A stretch of DNA of 64,000 nucleotides from Pyrocephalus nanus. Taxonomy: Eukaryota; Chordata; Aves; Passeriformes; Tyrannidae. Below are positions 40,161 through 52,522 of this stretch, piece by piece (within the stretch, counting starts at the first letter, position 1; each line of letters starts with the position of its first letter). The stretch covers positions 62,205,938-62,269,937 of the forward strand of contig CM076259.1 of NCBI GenBank assembly GCA_038380795.1, written 5' to 3'. The notes below the pieces were generated by a model. That model saw only the letters and a list, made by a program, of their open reading frames with translations, was not told the origin of the DNA and did not search any database. Both the position numbers and the translations under genes were made by a program.

Positions 40161-43100
40161 AAGATCTGCTGTGTTTAAAGACACAGTTTTGCCTTTGACA
40201 ATCAGTGTTTTCTCAGGGAGCCAGGAGGTAAAAAACCTTTACACTTGAGACAGATCAAGCTTTCTTGTTACAAGTAATTGCTGTTTGCCTTCATGTTCTT
40301 GCTCTGGCCTATAAATTTTTGCATTGGCTGTATTGGCAAAGGTAAATTGAAGGAAGTGGCACTAACCAGCATGAAAAAATAAGAGGGCAAGGAGTTCTTA
40401 AGAAAGGATATTTCTAAATCAGTATAATATCCTGCTCACTGGTTAAGACTTACTAGCTCATCTTCATATAACAGAAGGTTATATGACAGACAGTTAAGGT
40501 AAATAGGTGCTGTTCTATGATAAAGTTATGTTGTGCTACATCAGTGGAAAATTTGTCCCTGTGCTGGCATTCTGGGGACTTTGAAGGAAGAGTTTTGTTG
40601 CCTGAGTTTGCTTGTTCTTTGTTGTGTGAGGGGTTGGTTTGTTTGTTTGTGTTTTTAATTAATATTAGTGTGCCAAAAAACATAACTGAAAGAGAGCAGA
40701 GGAAATTTTTCTTCTGTGCTTTTTATTTTGCTTGCTTGGTGGTGTGTTTAAACTGAGCCTTTACCATCCCTGATTATTGCCTGTTTACTGCATCCAAATA
40801 CATAGCATTATTGTTTGTGTAGGTCCCCTATTCCCAGAGGAAAGAAAAGCCTCTTTGAAATGGAGAAGGCCAGTAAAGTTCCCTAAAGCTGGATGACAGA
40901 TTCAGAAGTACAATGCTTGAAAGATAATTATTTTTAAAACTGACTGGACTAAATCTGGGTGGAGAGCCTGCTGAGAAATCAGGAAACTGTCCTTATCATT
41001 GAGGACATGTTCAAACATGTCTTCTGCTCCCAAGTCACTTATTTCTACTCTAATAATTGAAGTTAAATTATTATGAAGAGAGGAATAAAAAGGTTCATTT
41101 AAATACTGCTTGGATAAATAAATGTTATTACCTCCTCCACCCTCAAAGGTGTATTTTTTATTCAGAGATACTTCTACTGTACTCTTTGCTGATCCTAATT
41201 CAACCATGCACTAAGTTGAAATAATGCTATTGGCACTTACAGACTTGGTTAACATCAGAAATACTCTGCAAACATTAGCTACAAAAATTACAATGGGGGC
41301 ATTTTTATTGCTAATTAAATAATCACTTTATGTGAAAGCAGTGTAAAATTACATCAAGTGTAAACTACATTTATTAAAAGAAGTTACTACACTTAATGAA
41401 CAGTTTTGTTAGAGCTCTTTTCCATTGAACTAGAATTAATTTTAAGTCCTTTAAATACTTTCTCTATATTGTCTCACAGTATAATGAAGCAGTTAATTAG
41501 TGGCACAGCTGACTGATTTTATTGCATGTTAACTTATAGAAAACAGTTACAGAATTGTAAAATTAAAAGTGTATATGTCTATATATTGCTACGGTAGCTA
41601 TCATTAGGATGATAACATTTGGACATCCAGAAAAATCAATTGGAAATTAAGTGTTGAGAAGAGTAATTTCCAGTGATGTCTGGGTATTTTTTAACTCTTT
41701 TCTCTACATGGGAGCACACAACAAAGTAGTGCTTTTCCTTCTACCACCCTGTTGTTATAAATTGTCGTGTGAAATTCTGTTCTGAAATTCTCCTTTTCCC
41801 CTGGCATTTCAATGGGAGTAATTGATCTCCTGGCCTTCTTCAAGGGGGCCTGCACTAGCAAAGTAGGCTCTCCTCATGTTATTTCATGAGAATTATTTAT
41901 GGGAAAAAAGCTAAGGAAATAGCATTATTACTAAGGACTTGGGAATGGAAGAAGATGAACGGAATTGGGGGTTGCAAATTAAATAAAGAATGGGAGTGAA
42001 GGGAAAAAGCCCTCAGTAAGTCACAGGATCCGGTTCTTCTCTTGCTTCACACCATTTTGCTATCACTAACCTAAACACCTCTACACAGTTTCAGAGCTTG
42101 TTCTCTCACTGTAAATAATAGGTCTGAGTAAAACAAAAAAATCTGAGGAAAGAAAAGTAATTGTGTGTACAGTTCCAGGATAGATCCCCAGGTGAACGTA
42201 AGTGACACAGATCTCGAGAGTTCAGAAGAGTTGATGTGACTGGGGCTTTTGAAAGGTCTGGTGTGTTTCATTTTTTTGTGTTATGAATAATTGGTAATTA
42301 TATAAATTGTTACTAAACTTGTTTCACTATTTTGTGCATGGCTTGCTAGTTTTTTGAGAAAAATTACTGTATATGTTTAGCTCAATCCAATACAGAAACA
42401 CCCATTAGATTGTTTCCATTTACTGGGTTTATACTGCCACAAAATGAACCCAAATCTCAGTTTGGTGTTTAGATGCTTTGAAATAAATCACTGAGTAGCG
42501 ATCTCAACATCTTTCTTCTTTGTCTGACTGCACAGAGGACTCTCTAAGTCAGCAAACTGTTTTTTTCAGCCTAACACCCTTCCTTGTCTAGTGGGCAGGA
42601 CAGATGAACAGACACTTTTGAGGGGAAATGTTGAAAGTTATAGCTAAGTACATGTCCATCTGTTCTTGAATGTTTTGGAAACCTGCTGTAAATTGTTGTA
42701 TCCTTTATAAAGCGTTCAAATGATAACTGAATAGGAAACTGAAAGAGCAAGTGATGCAGCCACAAAGTAACGATGAAGTATAATGAACTGCCACTTAACC
42801 TGAGTGACTGACATTTTCATCCAAAGTGTCCATTCTGTTCAAATGTTTGGCTGAATTGCTTCACCATGATTTCTTTTGGTGATTTGAATCTTCTGTTGGC
42901 TGAATAATTTTTGCCTCCTGTAACGTTTCAGATAAATGAGATTGTACTGAGAAAAAAAAAAAAAAAAAGAGCTAACACTGTGCTGGTGGAGAATTTCTTG
43001 GCTCCGCAGCTTGTCTTTTCTCACTTCAGAGACTCTCCAAGTAACAGAACATATAATATAGCCTTTTAATGTGCACATTGTTTCCAGCCTTCCTTCTAAT

Positions 43101-44688
43101 GGTGATGCTGTAAATTGAACTACCGTTTGGTCATGTTTTAATAATTAACACTTTAACACAAAAGAGTCTTTTTGGTATCCTGTCATTGACTGAAGTTTCA
43201 TAGGCAATTTAAAAAGTCTGTTTTGTCAATCTGCTCTGTAGTTGCAAGGAGAGATTCTAAATTAAACATAATGGGCCTTTTTTATTTTTTTAAAGGGCCT
43301 CAGCCTAGACTTAATTTGTGCCTGTAATACCGTGGTGTAACATGTGTGATTTTACTGCCTCTTGGCAGTAATGGGTCTGCAACAGTTGCTGTTCCTGTTG
43401 CAGCTGCAGGTGAAGCTTTGCCTTAGGTGGCATTCCTGGTGTGGGAGACACAGGGAGGGATGTCTTCGTGGGGTTTGGCCAATGACAACCCCCATGCTCC
43501 CAGTTTAATGGAAAACAGGTTAGTTTGCCAGATGTTTGGGTCTAAGGAATAGGTTCATCAAGGTGTGACCTGATCCACTGACTAGAAATTGCATTTCCCA
43601 TGTCGCATTCAGGACATGTTGAACTGACAGGCTACCAGTGCAAACCTTGGGTTGCTTGCCTAGTGCTTTCTTGCAGAAGGTATGTTTTTGGATAGCAGAG
43701 AGATTCACACTCTGAAATCATTTAACAGGTCTAAAGATCACTGCATGTGAGGCACATATGTGAAGGACCTAGAATTGAAAGACCATTAGCTTCATATCCA
43801 TAGTCATCTGAGTGAAAACATGCTCGAACACTTATTTGTAGTCTGGAAAATGAGAGAATGAATACACAGTGTAAAGAGGGAGACTCCCTCCCCAACATAA
43901 ACATCTGCCCTGGAAGATGTGGATACTCCCCTTCTCATGCTTGCTTCTGTGATTGAACAGAAGCACTGTGTCTTTGCCCCTTGTGTGATAAAGAGGCATA
44001 AAAAATACTTTGTGTGGAATCTGCTACGGCTTTCCGTTGCCAGCTCCTGTGTCTCTTCCTCTCTTTTCCTTGCTATCCCACTCCAAAGCTACAAGAAATT
44101 CTTTGGGGTAGGTAGGTTTATGTTCCACAGTCAAGTGTTATAGAGAGAGATAGCTGGATTAGTTTTAGACAGAGCACTGTGGTACTGGAAGTGCTCTACC
44201 AGGGTGCCAGTGATGGGGAAATACACCTGTGCAAGGCTATGTGCTTCAGGCTATGGCGGTAGACAAACCACTTGCCCTGAGAAGAACCCAAAACTGTCCC
44301 AACAAACTACAGCTGGAGACCCAGATTTAATAGGCAATTTCACAAAACAAGAGATAAAATAAAGTCCTGCTCAGGAGAATGGTGTGCTGCTCACTAGTGC
44401 ACTACCAGAGAAATAACAGTTCACAAAGGCTTAATCCAGAAGAAAACTATCATCAGGGACAACACTCACAATATGAACCTAAATTGCCCAATAACACTCT
44501 CTTATGCAATAAATACATAACCACAATGCCGCAATGAAATGGAAAAGCAATTTTGCTCAGAGAATAGTGTTTCTAAAGGCACACAGGGCAAATCTCAGAG
44601 CCCACCACACCCAAAGGTCAGGGCAACAGTGAGAAATGAAATGCCAGAAAACTAAATGCAATCCTTAAAAAAAATCAGAAGCTCAGAA

Positions 44689-44709
44689 ACACACACACAC
44701 ACACACACA
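44689..44709. repeat. (CA)n dinucleotide microsatellite
   Basis: Ten uninterrupted AC units plus a terminal A, 21 bp. Confidence 0.95.
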
Positions 44710-45066
44710 AATTACTTCTTCCTACCCCTTCTCACTTCTTTTGTTTCTCACCCTAAGCCAACTTCCAGATAGCTGCATAGCTGTATGGAATTTGTGAGGA
44801 GAAATCCAGATCCTGGGCATGTACAATACTTCTGCTTGTTGAAACAAGTCTCGATCCCTTAGCAAGTAGCTCAACATCCAGCATGTAGCCAGTATTAAGA
44901 GTACAGAGTGCTTTGTAGGAATAATGGAGACCCTTGTGCTTTATGCAGCTGGAACTTTCGTAAAATGGTCAGCTCTCAGCTGGTCCTCTTGCATCACTTC
45001 TTGCTGCTCACCCATTCCTGCTTACGTCCTCCTCTTGCAATCACAGAATACAGTGATTACAGTAGT

Positions 45067-45094
45067 TTAATACAGAATAGTTAATACAGAATAC
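45067..45094. repeat. 14-bp tandem duplication
   Basis: Units 45067-45080 and 45081-45094 (ttaatacagaata followed by g or c) are adjacent and differ at one base. Related 'cagaatacagtg' and 'atagtttaa' pieces flank it, suggesting a slightly larger history of local slippage. Confidence 0.9.
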
Positions 45095-45349
45095 AATAGT
45101 TTAAATCATGTTTCATTTTTTTTCTAGCTAGCCAGGTTTTTTCTTAGCCCAAGATTATGTTACTGCTGGTTTTAATATATAAAGAAACAGAATATACTTG
45201 ATTCTTAGCACTTTTACAGGTGTTCTCCATAGGTCTAATTCTACATATGTTAATTTGGACAATGAACTTCTCAGTTTCAGAAGGAGTGGAGTTGAGACAG
45301 CAGTGAATCTTACTGGAAATCCGGTCTTTTTTGCTGGCAACTTTTCAAT

Positions 45350-45480
45350 TTCTTTTCTTTTTTTCTTTCTTTTCTTTTCTTTTCTTTTCTTTTCTTTTCT
45401 TTTCTTTTCTTTTCTTTTCTTTTCTTTTCTTTTCTTTTCTTTTCTTTTCTTTTCTTTTCTTTTCTTTTCTTTCTTTTCTT
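45350..45480. repeat. (TTTCT)n pentanucleotide array
   Basis: The core 45366-45470 is 21 perfect TTTCT units (105 bp), with imperfect units on both sides. The reverse strand is pure purine (AGAAA)n and gives artefactual Lys/Arg/Glu-rich frames, while the forward strand gives Phe/Leu/Ser-rich frames; neither is a gene. It is the longest pure microsatellite in the window. Confidence 0.97.
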
Positions 45481-48400
45481 CATAATCTGAAATAAAGCTG
45501 ACACCACTGTCCCCTCTCTCTCTGCTTTTTCCCACCTAGTCATGAGGGTAAAGGGGGTCAGTTGGTATTCCATTATACATCACTTCACATATCATCGCAC
45601 CTATCTAATCGTCCCTTTAGTATCACATTTTTAATGTTTTGATTCTCTCTAATAAGGAAGTACTTATAAAACTAGGGTACTTGTTTGGTTGGTTGGTTGA
45701 TGGTTTTTTAATATGAGCTTTGTCAAGAGGTTGAACTCTGTGTAAAGGTAGCCAACACAGATATATGGGCCCATTTGGGTTATTCTGATAGGGATCATTG
45801 ATGGAGAAAGTTTGTGAGCAATGATGATGCTTAGGTTACTACAGTTAACATTCTTGCCTTAGGAGGGTGATCTTGCTGAATGCAATGGGCAGAAGAATGC
45901 AGCACCTCCAAAGGTGCTGACATGTGAGCAAATGTGGTGGTAGAATACTGCTTAATGTCATTTACCAGGAGGAATGAGGCACTGGGGATCTTCTGTATGT
46001 GTTGCACAGAAATGCAGATTTCTCCAAGGTAAGTTTGTTTAGGATACATGACTGATACCTCTCCTCAAAACTAAAACATTTTGCTTTGGCCTCCATTCCA
46101 GCAAAGAGTGGCATCTTCCAGAGCAACAGCACAGTGGTAATAATGAATGAGGCTCCAAAGTCTCAAATTCTGCTCCTGTCTGGCCAGTCTCCCAGCACTG
46201 CAATCCCTGGGTAGCAAAAATCATGAGTCAGCTGCTTCTCCCTCCCCAGCAACTTGCTCAAGCCCAGTCAGGTCATGTTTTCAAACTTTCCTCTGCAAAC
46301 AGGAGGGATGGAAACCTCTCCTGCAGGAATGAAAGTTGAGGTTTGTATTCAGTGTCTTCGTTCCAAGCTGGGACTCAAATATTGGCTTTACGTGTGTGAA
46401 ACGCTGGATGAATCAGGAGAGAGCTGGCAGCAAGGTTTTTATGCCTTGTTTGTTTTTTTTAGTTTGTTTGTTTTGTTTTGGTTTTGGGGTTTGTTGTTTT
46501 ACTTTTTTGTTTTGGTTTGTTTTGTTTGTTTGTTTGTGGGGATGGAGTCTGATTTACACCCCATGACGGCATGTTTGTGGGTTTGAAATCAGCTTCCCAC
46601 TTTTGAAGATCTTTCTACTCTGAAATATATTTTGAAAATTAAAAATAGTATGAAGTGTATCAAAATGGCACAGCACAATGCCATGAACAGACAGTTAAAA
46701 TCTATCCATGACTCTTTAGCATATCAGTAAGTGTAAAAGTGGGAAGTAGGTTTTCTTGAGCAGCTCCTTGATGGTCTCCTCTCTTACACCAAAAAGTTAC
46801 ACTGGGTAGCAAAAAAAAAGAAAAAGTCTTTGGATGCAGACAGCAAGCTGGTTTGAGCCAGCAAGAAGTATAGCCATATGACTGCTCAGAGGCAGGTGAA
46901 GTTAGATTTTGTGGCACACTGTGACAGTGAAGCTGCCTTGTTTTCCATATTTGATCAGGAGTGTCTAGAGCTACTTCGTATGTCTTTATGAAAAGAAAGA
47001 GAAAGGAAGGATGAGTGCAGGAAGGCTGAAATGCAGCACTTTCCTTTCCTTGGCAGGGTTAGCCTGCAAACAACTGGTCCCTGAATATTCCTGTCTTTGA
47101 CTCTTAAATGAAAAGGTGGTTGTATGGTTTCTTTTTCAAGTAATTTTTTTAAGAGATAAAAGAGGGATTGAGGCTCCATGCAAAACCCATGCACCTTGGG
47201 CTGAATGAGTAATGTAAGAGCACTATTGCGGTAGACACATGTGGCATTGTTTACTTGTGTCACAGTAAATGATTAATGTGGAAAAGCTGCATTTGAACAA
47301 GTGAGATTGATGAGAGCTTTACAGGCTATTTTTGTATAATTTAAAACAGTGCCTATACTGAATAGTAAAAAGAAGAAGGAAGATGAGACAGTCAGTGCAG
47401 TCAGCTTTTCTCCCTCCTGATTCAGTCTTTGGCTATGCCCTGCCTCTGCTGCAGAAAGCCAAGGGTTTGGATGGAAAGTGAAAAGAGAAAACCAGAAAAC
47501 AGAAGACTGGGGAAAATTTCAATCTTGACCACACTGACACATGCAGAGGTATTTGAGCTCCCTCTTCCACATTAACTCTGGAGCTTTTAATGCCAGGAAA
47601 GTTGGGTACAGAAACACCTGAGGTGGCTGGATGTATGCTGGGGGAGAAGGGAAATGCCCAGATGCAATTTAGCCATGTTTGTCTGGGCCCAAACTAATAA
47701 GGTCACAGTGTTGACACTTACTGTCTCCTGTGCAGTGTCCAGGTTACTGAGCTAAGTTGCATCTGGACCTCATACTGTTAAAAAGGTGTATGCTGTGTCC
47801 AGGGGTCTAATCTAATGTGCCTATCTCTCTACTCCAGTTCTTCCTACTCTCTAGATATATCTTTAAGGTTGCTTAAATCCAAAAGCCCAGTTTTCACTGT
47901 TATTTAGAGCAAAAGACAGGTTACAGATAAGGCTTTTATAGCCCAGGAACAATTTTAGGAGATAAAAGTAGCCGTTCCTCAGACATCAGTTAATAATTTA
48001 TAGGGTATGTTGGAAATAACAGAAGTCCAAATGCAAGCAAGGAACTTTTCATGGATGACTTCAACCAGAGAGCCATTTGGTACTGACTTCCTGCAGACAA
48101 TAACAAATTTCCCTAATGTTTCTATAAATAATAAAGTTGTCTTCGCAAAACAGGAAGTCCCATATCCAGTACAAGGTAACTTGGTAGTGGACTTAAGTCT
48201 GCTTTATGAGGAAGTGTTAGTTACAGATCCCCAAAATAGTGCAGTTGCTAAAGTATGAGAGATCACAGTCAATTCAGATTTACTTTATACAAATGAAATA
48301 TGGCATTGATCAAAAATCTGCCCATTGGGAACTTTTACAGAGACAGCTTTCCAAAACTTAAAGCATTTGCTGACATAACTGACTGAGCATATGCATTTTA

Positions 48401-48804
48401 AGTAGGAAGGCGCTGAGAAAAACGAGAATTGTTCAAGAATATCATGCTAGTTTTTCTAAACTGTATGATTCCATCAACAAAAAATGGTTATGTAGAACAT
48501 CACCAGCAAAAAAAAATTCTCTAGTAACACAGAGAAACAATAAACCATTAAAGAATATATAAAGAACAGAAAAAAAGATCTGATCCCAATAGAGTAAAAA
48601 AAAAAAGATGAGGTATTTTCTTAGGTCTATTAAAAGCCAAAACAGTTTTCTGGTGAGGTAAAAGTTGACTGATAGATGCCTGTAATAAAATTATGAATGC
48701 TGATACAAAAAAGGGAGAAAGGGGGATAAATACTTTATCTGTCCCCATTGACATTTTGGGTTGGGAGATAGAAATTTGTTAGCTGTAACAAAGAGAGAAA
48801 GAGA
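45481..48804. other. Unique sequence with TTTG-rich tract
   Basis: A forward frame at 48007-48258 (83 codons, ATG start two codons after a stop) reads rather like ordinary protein but matches nothing I know and has no supporting context. No other feature is seen apart from the TTTG tract listed separately. Confidence 0.5.
46446..46537. repeat. TTTG/TTTTG low-complexity tract
   Basis: About 90 bp of irregular TTTG, TTTTG and TTG units, nearly devoid of A and C on the plus strand. Confidence 0.85.
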
Positions 48805-49075
48805 TTAAGACAAGAAGGCATGGTCTCAAGCTCTTCCAGGGAAAGTTCAGGTTGAATATTAGGATGAAATTCTTTACAGAGAGGGTAATCAGGCATTGGA
48901 ATGGGCTGCCCAGGGAGGTGGTGGATTCTCCGTCCCTGGAGGTATTTAGGAAGAGACTGGATGTAGCGCTGAGTGCCATGGTCTAGTAACTGTGGTGGTA
49001 GTGGATCAAGGGTTGGACTTGATGATCTCAGAGGTCCTTTCCAACCCATCTGATTCAATGATTCTATGATTCTAT
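48805..49075 (+). mobile_element. CR1 LINE, 5'-truncated 3' end with tail
   Basis: About 270 bp of CR1 3' region reading forward: 'tcaggttgaatattagg', 'ggctgcccagggaggtgg', 'ccctggaggtattt', 'ggacttgatgatctcagagg', then the terminal microsatellite attctatgattctat ending at 49075. The low divergence from the family pattern and the 'gccatggtctagt' block suggest one of the younger avian subfamilies (J- or F-like, by recall). No ORF2 coding sequence beyond its very end remains. Confidence 0.95.
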
Positions 49076-49369
49076 ATAAGCAATTTCCTAATACTAAACA
49101 CTTAGCTTATGCCATGGACATGTAAATTTATTACCTGTGGAGATATCAGAAGCATTATTATTAATTTCTAGCATAACTGTGAGAATGAATGACATTCACT
49201 GTCATTTTATTATCTGTAGATTAACAAAGGAATAGAGAGCAATAGATGTTTGCCAAAATACTGCAGTTAAAATGTTCCAATTTGAAAAAACTGGTCACTG
49301 CTCATAAGACCCATCAACTGTGATTTCTGCTTCACGGGGATTTTTCAGTTTTACCTGTCTGTGAGAAGT
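49076..49369. other. Spacer between CR1 copies
   Basis: AT-rich sequence with no recognisable repeat. It may be the pre-insertion host sequence between two independent CR1 insertions. Confidence 0.5.
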
Positions 49370-49735
49370 TGGTGGAAGAAGCTGGTTGCAGACCCTGATT
49401 CTCATAGGTGACTTTAACCAACTGAATGAGCAATTTTGCAAGGCACAGGCAATCCAGCAAGTTTCTGAAGACTGGCAAGACCTGCGGATCCACAAACCAA
49501 TTAGCTGAGATGTGCTGTTGGTCCCACTATCATTAGCTAATGGGAGGAAATAGAGAAGACAGGTTTTTATTGCTCACACAGGTGCACATTGATAGAATAA
49601 TTGGCACAGGTTGTCCTCAGAGGTTTTAATATCTCTGTTATTGAAGGTGTTCAAAGCCTGACTGCACTGAGCAATCTGACCCAGTTGGATCTGTTTTGAG
49701 CAAATTGGGCTTGATGACCTTCAGTGATCCAATCT
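49370..49735 (+). mobile_element. Old CR1 LINE, endonuclease piece joined to 3' end
   Basis: Forward sequence around 49398-49418 encodes the conserved ILIGDFN endonuclease motif of CR1 ORF2, followed by decayed 'gcaaggcacaggcaatccagcaagtt' sequence matching the part after that motif, up to about 49545. From about 49590 the sequence is instead the CR1 3' region ('aggttgtcctcagagg', 'aaggtgttcaaagcctgac', 'gggcttgatgacctt'). The whole reverse transcriptase is missing. Either a large internal deletion or two separate fragments explain this. It is strongly diverged and carries no tail microsatellite. Confidence 0.7.
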
Positions 49736-50037
49736 AAATTACTCCCAGTCAGTGGTTAAACTGATTGTTCTGTTTTTTAAACCTACAGAAACGCAGAGAG
49801 AAACAAAATGAAGAATTAAATTTAAAATAAAATCCGGTCTAGCAAAGAAACAATGTTTTTAATGGTTATTTCTTAAATCTGTAATATCCCTGTAACATAC
49901 TTACTATGTTCTCTCTGCAGTGAAGGTAATCAAACACAGGACTAAAATATTGGATGAGACAGCAAACACACTGCTGCTTGGAGTCTTTTAAAGTCAGCAA
50001 ATCCATCCTTAATGTTGCTGTTGGCAGAAAAATAAAC
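49736..50037. other. Spacer between oppositely oriented CR1 copies
   Basis: About 300 bp of AT-rich sequence without recognisable features. Confidence 0.5.
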
Positions 50038-50910
50038 CATAGAAACAAAGAATCGTTTAGGTTGGAAAAGACTTTTAAGATCATTGAGTAAAACCATTAA
50101 CCTAACACTGCTAAGTCCACCACTAAACCTTGTCCCCAAGTGCCTTGTCTACACATCTTCTCAATACCTCCAGGGATGGTGACTCTACTCCTTCTCTGAG
50201 CAGCCTATGTCAATGCTTGGCAAACCTTTAGAGAACTTTTTTTTCCTAATATCCAGTCTACACCTCCCCTGGTGCAATTTCAGGCCATTTCCTCTTGTCC
50301 TACCACTTGTTACTTTGGAGAAGAGACCGACCCCCACCTCACTACAACCTACTTTTAGGTAGCTGTAGAGAGCAATAAGGTCCTCCCAAGCCTCCTTTTC
50401 TCCAGGCTAAGCAACCCCAGTTCCCTCAGCCACTCCTCATAATACTTGTGCTCCAGACCCTTTGGCAGCTCCATTGCCTTTCTGTAGACACACTCCAGCA
50501 CTCTAATGTATTTCTTACAGTGAGGTGCCCAGAATTTGACACAGGACTTCAGCTGCAGCCTCAGCAGTGTTGAATACAGAATACGCACTGTCCTGGTCCT
50601 GCTGGTCACACTTTTTTTGGTACAGGCCAGGATGTCATCAGCCTTCTTGGTCACCTGGGCACACTGCTGGCTCCTGTTCAGCTGCTGTTGACCAGCACCT
50701 CCAGGTCATTTTCCACTGGGCAACTTTCCAGCTGCTCTGCCCCCAGCCTGTAGTGCTGCCCGGGGTTGTTGTGATCCAAGTGCAGGATGCAGCACTTTGC
50801 CTTGCTGAACCTCATACAACTGGCCTCAGCCATGAACTGTCCTCGGCTGTGCTGGGTCTGTGCTCGATACCTCTGTACCTCTTTCCTTCCTCCTGGGCAT
50901 CCCCTATTCT
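50038..50910 (-). mobile_element. CR1 LINE with ORF2 C-terminal remnant (pseudogene)
   Basis: The reverse-strand copy starts with its 3' tail complement at 50038 and extends about 870 bp. The frame 50355-50654 (-) preserves the ORF2 C-terminal region: [32 protein letters not shown] and [13 protein letters not shown], which are conserved CR1 blocks downstream of the polymerase core. Plus-strand pieces such as 'cctcccctggtgcaattt' and 'agcctccttttctccaggctaa' are the complements of the ORF2 end and 3' region. The frame is interrupted by substitutions and ends, and no catalytic polymerase residues are present. Beyond about 50840 the match weakens, so the 5' boundary is approximate. Confidence 0.95.
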
Positions 50911-52519
50911 CATGACCATTGTAGGAAATAGACTGTGAAGCCCTTCAAATGCTGAACTTTGACACCTTGTATTATTTACCTATTTTGCTCAAAAATACTG
51001 CAATTCAGCATGGTGGAATGAGATGCATTGTTGTCAATCACATGGAAACCACCTGAAGATAAAGCGAAAAGAATAGAAGATTCTTCTTGTATTAAAAATT
51101 TTAATCTTATTTTTGTAGATGTGGCTGCTTTCTTATCACCCAGAGGGTCTATACCTTTACAAGACTCTGATGGGGCCAGTTTGACCCCATCTCTAATCTT
51201 GGACAGGGAAGTCAGGGTAATGTCGTCTACCTTAAATAGAAACTTATATGGAATTTGGGGTACCTACATACTTGAACTGGTAGCACAGCATGAAAGTTAA
51301 ACTAATGATTTTGGCTTTTAATTGACACACTAAATATAGGGTCATAATTACCCAGGAGCCTGAGGGAATATTCAGACATCCTGAAATCTTCATGAGATGT
51401 GACTCAAGGGATTTGAAGTCAAGCTCTGAGCATGGTCACAAGTCTAGTGGTTGAAGAGGTAAGCATTTATATCTTGCCAGAGGTGCCTGAAACTTTCTGA
51501 GTAAATGGATGTTGCAAGTGTACAATTAACACTCTAGATCTTGCTGTCAGTGAAATCTCCTAGTTTCAATTTCAGATTCATAAAGCTATGCAGCAAACTA
51601 ACCCAGGGCACTACAGTTTTTCTGGACTCCTATTACCTGATAGTAGTGTTTATGGTTGTTGTCTAGTCATAGCAGTCAGATAAGCCTTTTGAACAAGATG
51701 AATATGCTGGGACGCCATTTGAGTGAAAACACTCCCTTTGATTTAAAAAAAAATAGTTGTCTATCTTTTCTCAGGAAAAGCAGGACTGGTGGCAGAAATC
51801 TTTAGCATATAGGGCAAAAAAAAAAAGCAGGTCAAGCCTGTCTTTATTCTGTATCAATAAGTATTAGCTAATGAAGCCTTCTTCAGTGAAGATTTTCATA
51901 CTTTATGAAACTGAACCAGACTGAATTTGTGGTTTAGGTGCAAAGTGTCTGAAGACCTTTAAGCACATAGTAACCACTTCAGATAGTCGAGACCTTCTGT
52001 GTGTTGTTGAACAATCTGCCTTTGATTTAGATATAAAGGCTAAACTGATTTGGAGTTCTTGTTTCATTTCATAAGAGCCCACAGATATCTGTGTCACTAT
52101 TTGACCTGTTCAAACACAAAGGTTTGAAAAAAATAGCTGAAATATTTTCTGAGAAGACCTATTTCTTGTCTTTCTTAGATTTTCAGTATTTGGGGCTTTT
52201 TCTTCCCTCTTCCAATAAAATAACCTTAACCATGCAAGAACATAAGACAACTTTTTTCCTAAGACCTGCATCTTTTACGCTTGTTATGTTATACTACCAC
52301 AGTTTCTCAAGGAGTAACATGATAGTTTTCAGCAGAGAAAGGTTAGCTGTACTTAGTCAAAATATGGCATTTAGAGAAGCACATCATTTCTCTGAATGTA
52401 TTCAGAATGTCTTCTTAAGCTTCCCTGAAAATTTTATAGACTATTCAGGTCAATATGATTTAAAGCATAGGGAGCAGAGACGAGGAAGGTATTATGTTTT
52501 CCTTTACTCTAATGACCAG
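50911..52519. other. Unique sequence inside the CR1 cluster
   Basis: A forward frame open from 52091 runs without a stop into the CR1 endonuclease remnant, but its first ~144 codons have no CR1 or other recognisable features, so it is treated as chance. Another frame at 51028-51300 is also unrecognised. Could include decayed CR1 5' sequence I cannot detect. Confidence 0.5.
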
Positions 52520-52522
52520 CCT

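Larger units (their letters stand above)
39411..45349. other. Unique sequence with scattered simple repeats
   Basis: A run of 17 A lies at 42952-42968. Sequence at 43300-43440 is locally GC-richer and has no repeat signature, but nothing shows it to be an exon. No gene is called. Confidence 0.5.

Noticed and set aside
45041..45060. 'aatcacagaatacagtg' resembling a reversed CR1 tail
   Set aside because: Neither flank continues as CR1; the similarity is explained by the local 14-bp duplication family.
45155..45573. Lys/Arg/Glu-rich reverse frames and a Phe-rich forward frame
   Set aside because: They are translations of the (TTTCT)n array, open only because the repeat contains no stop codon.
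52091..52519. Upstream part of a 185-codon frame leading into the CR1 endonuclease remnant
   Set aside because: The first ~144 codons have no CR1 character; fusion with the CR1 part is just a shared phase across the truncation point.
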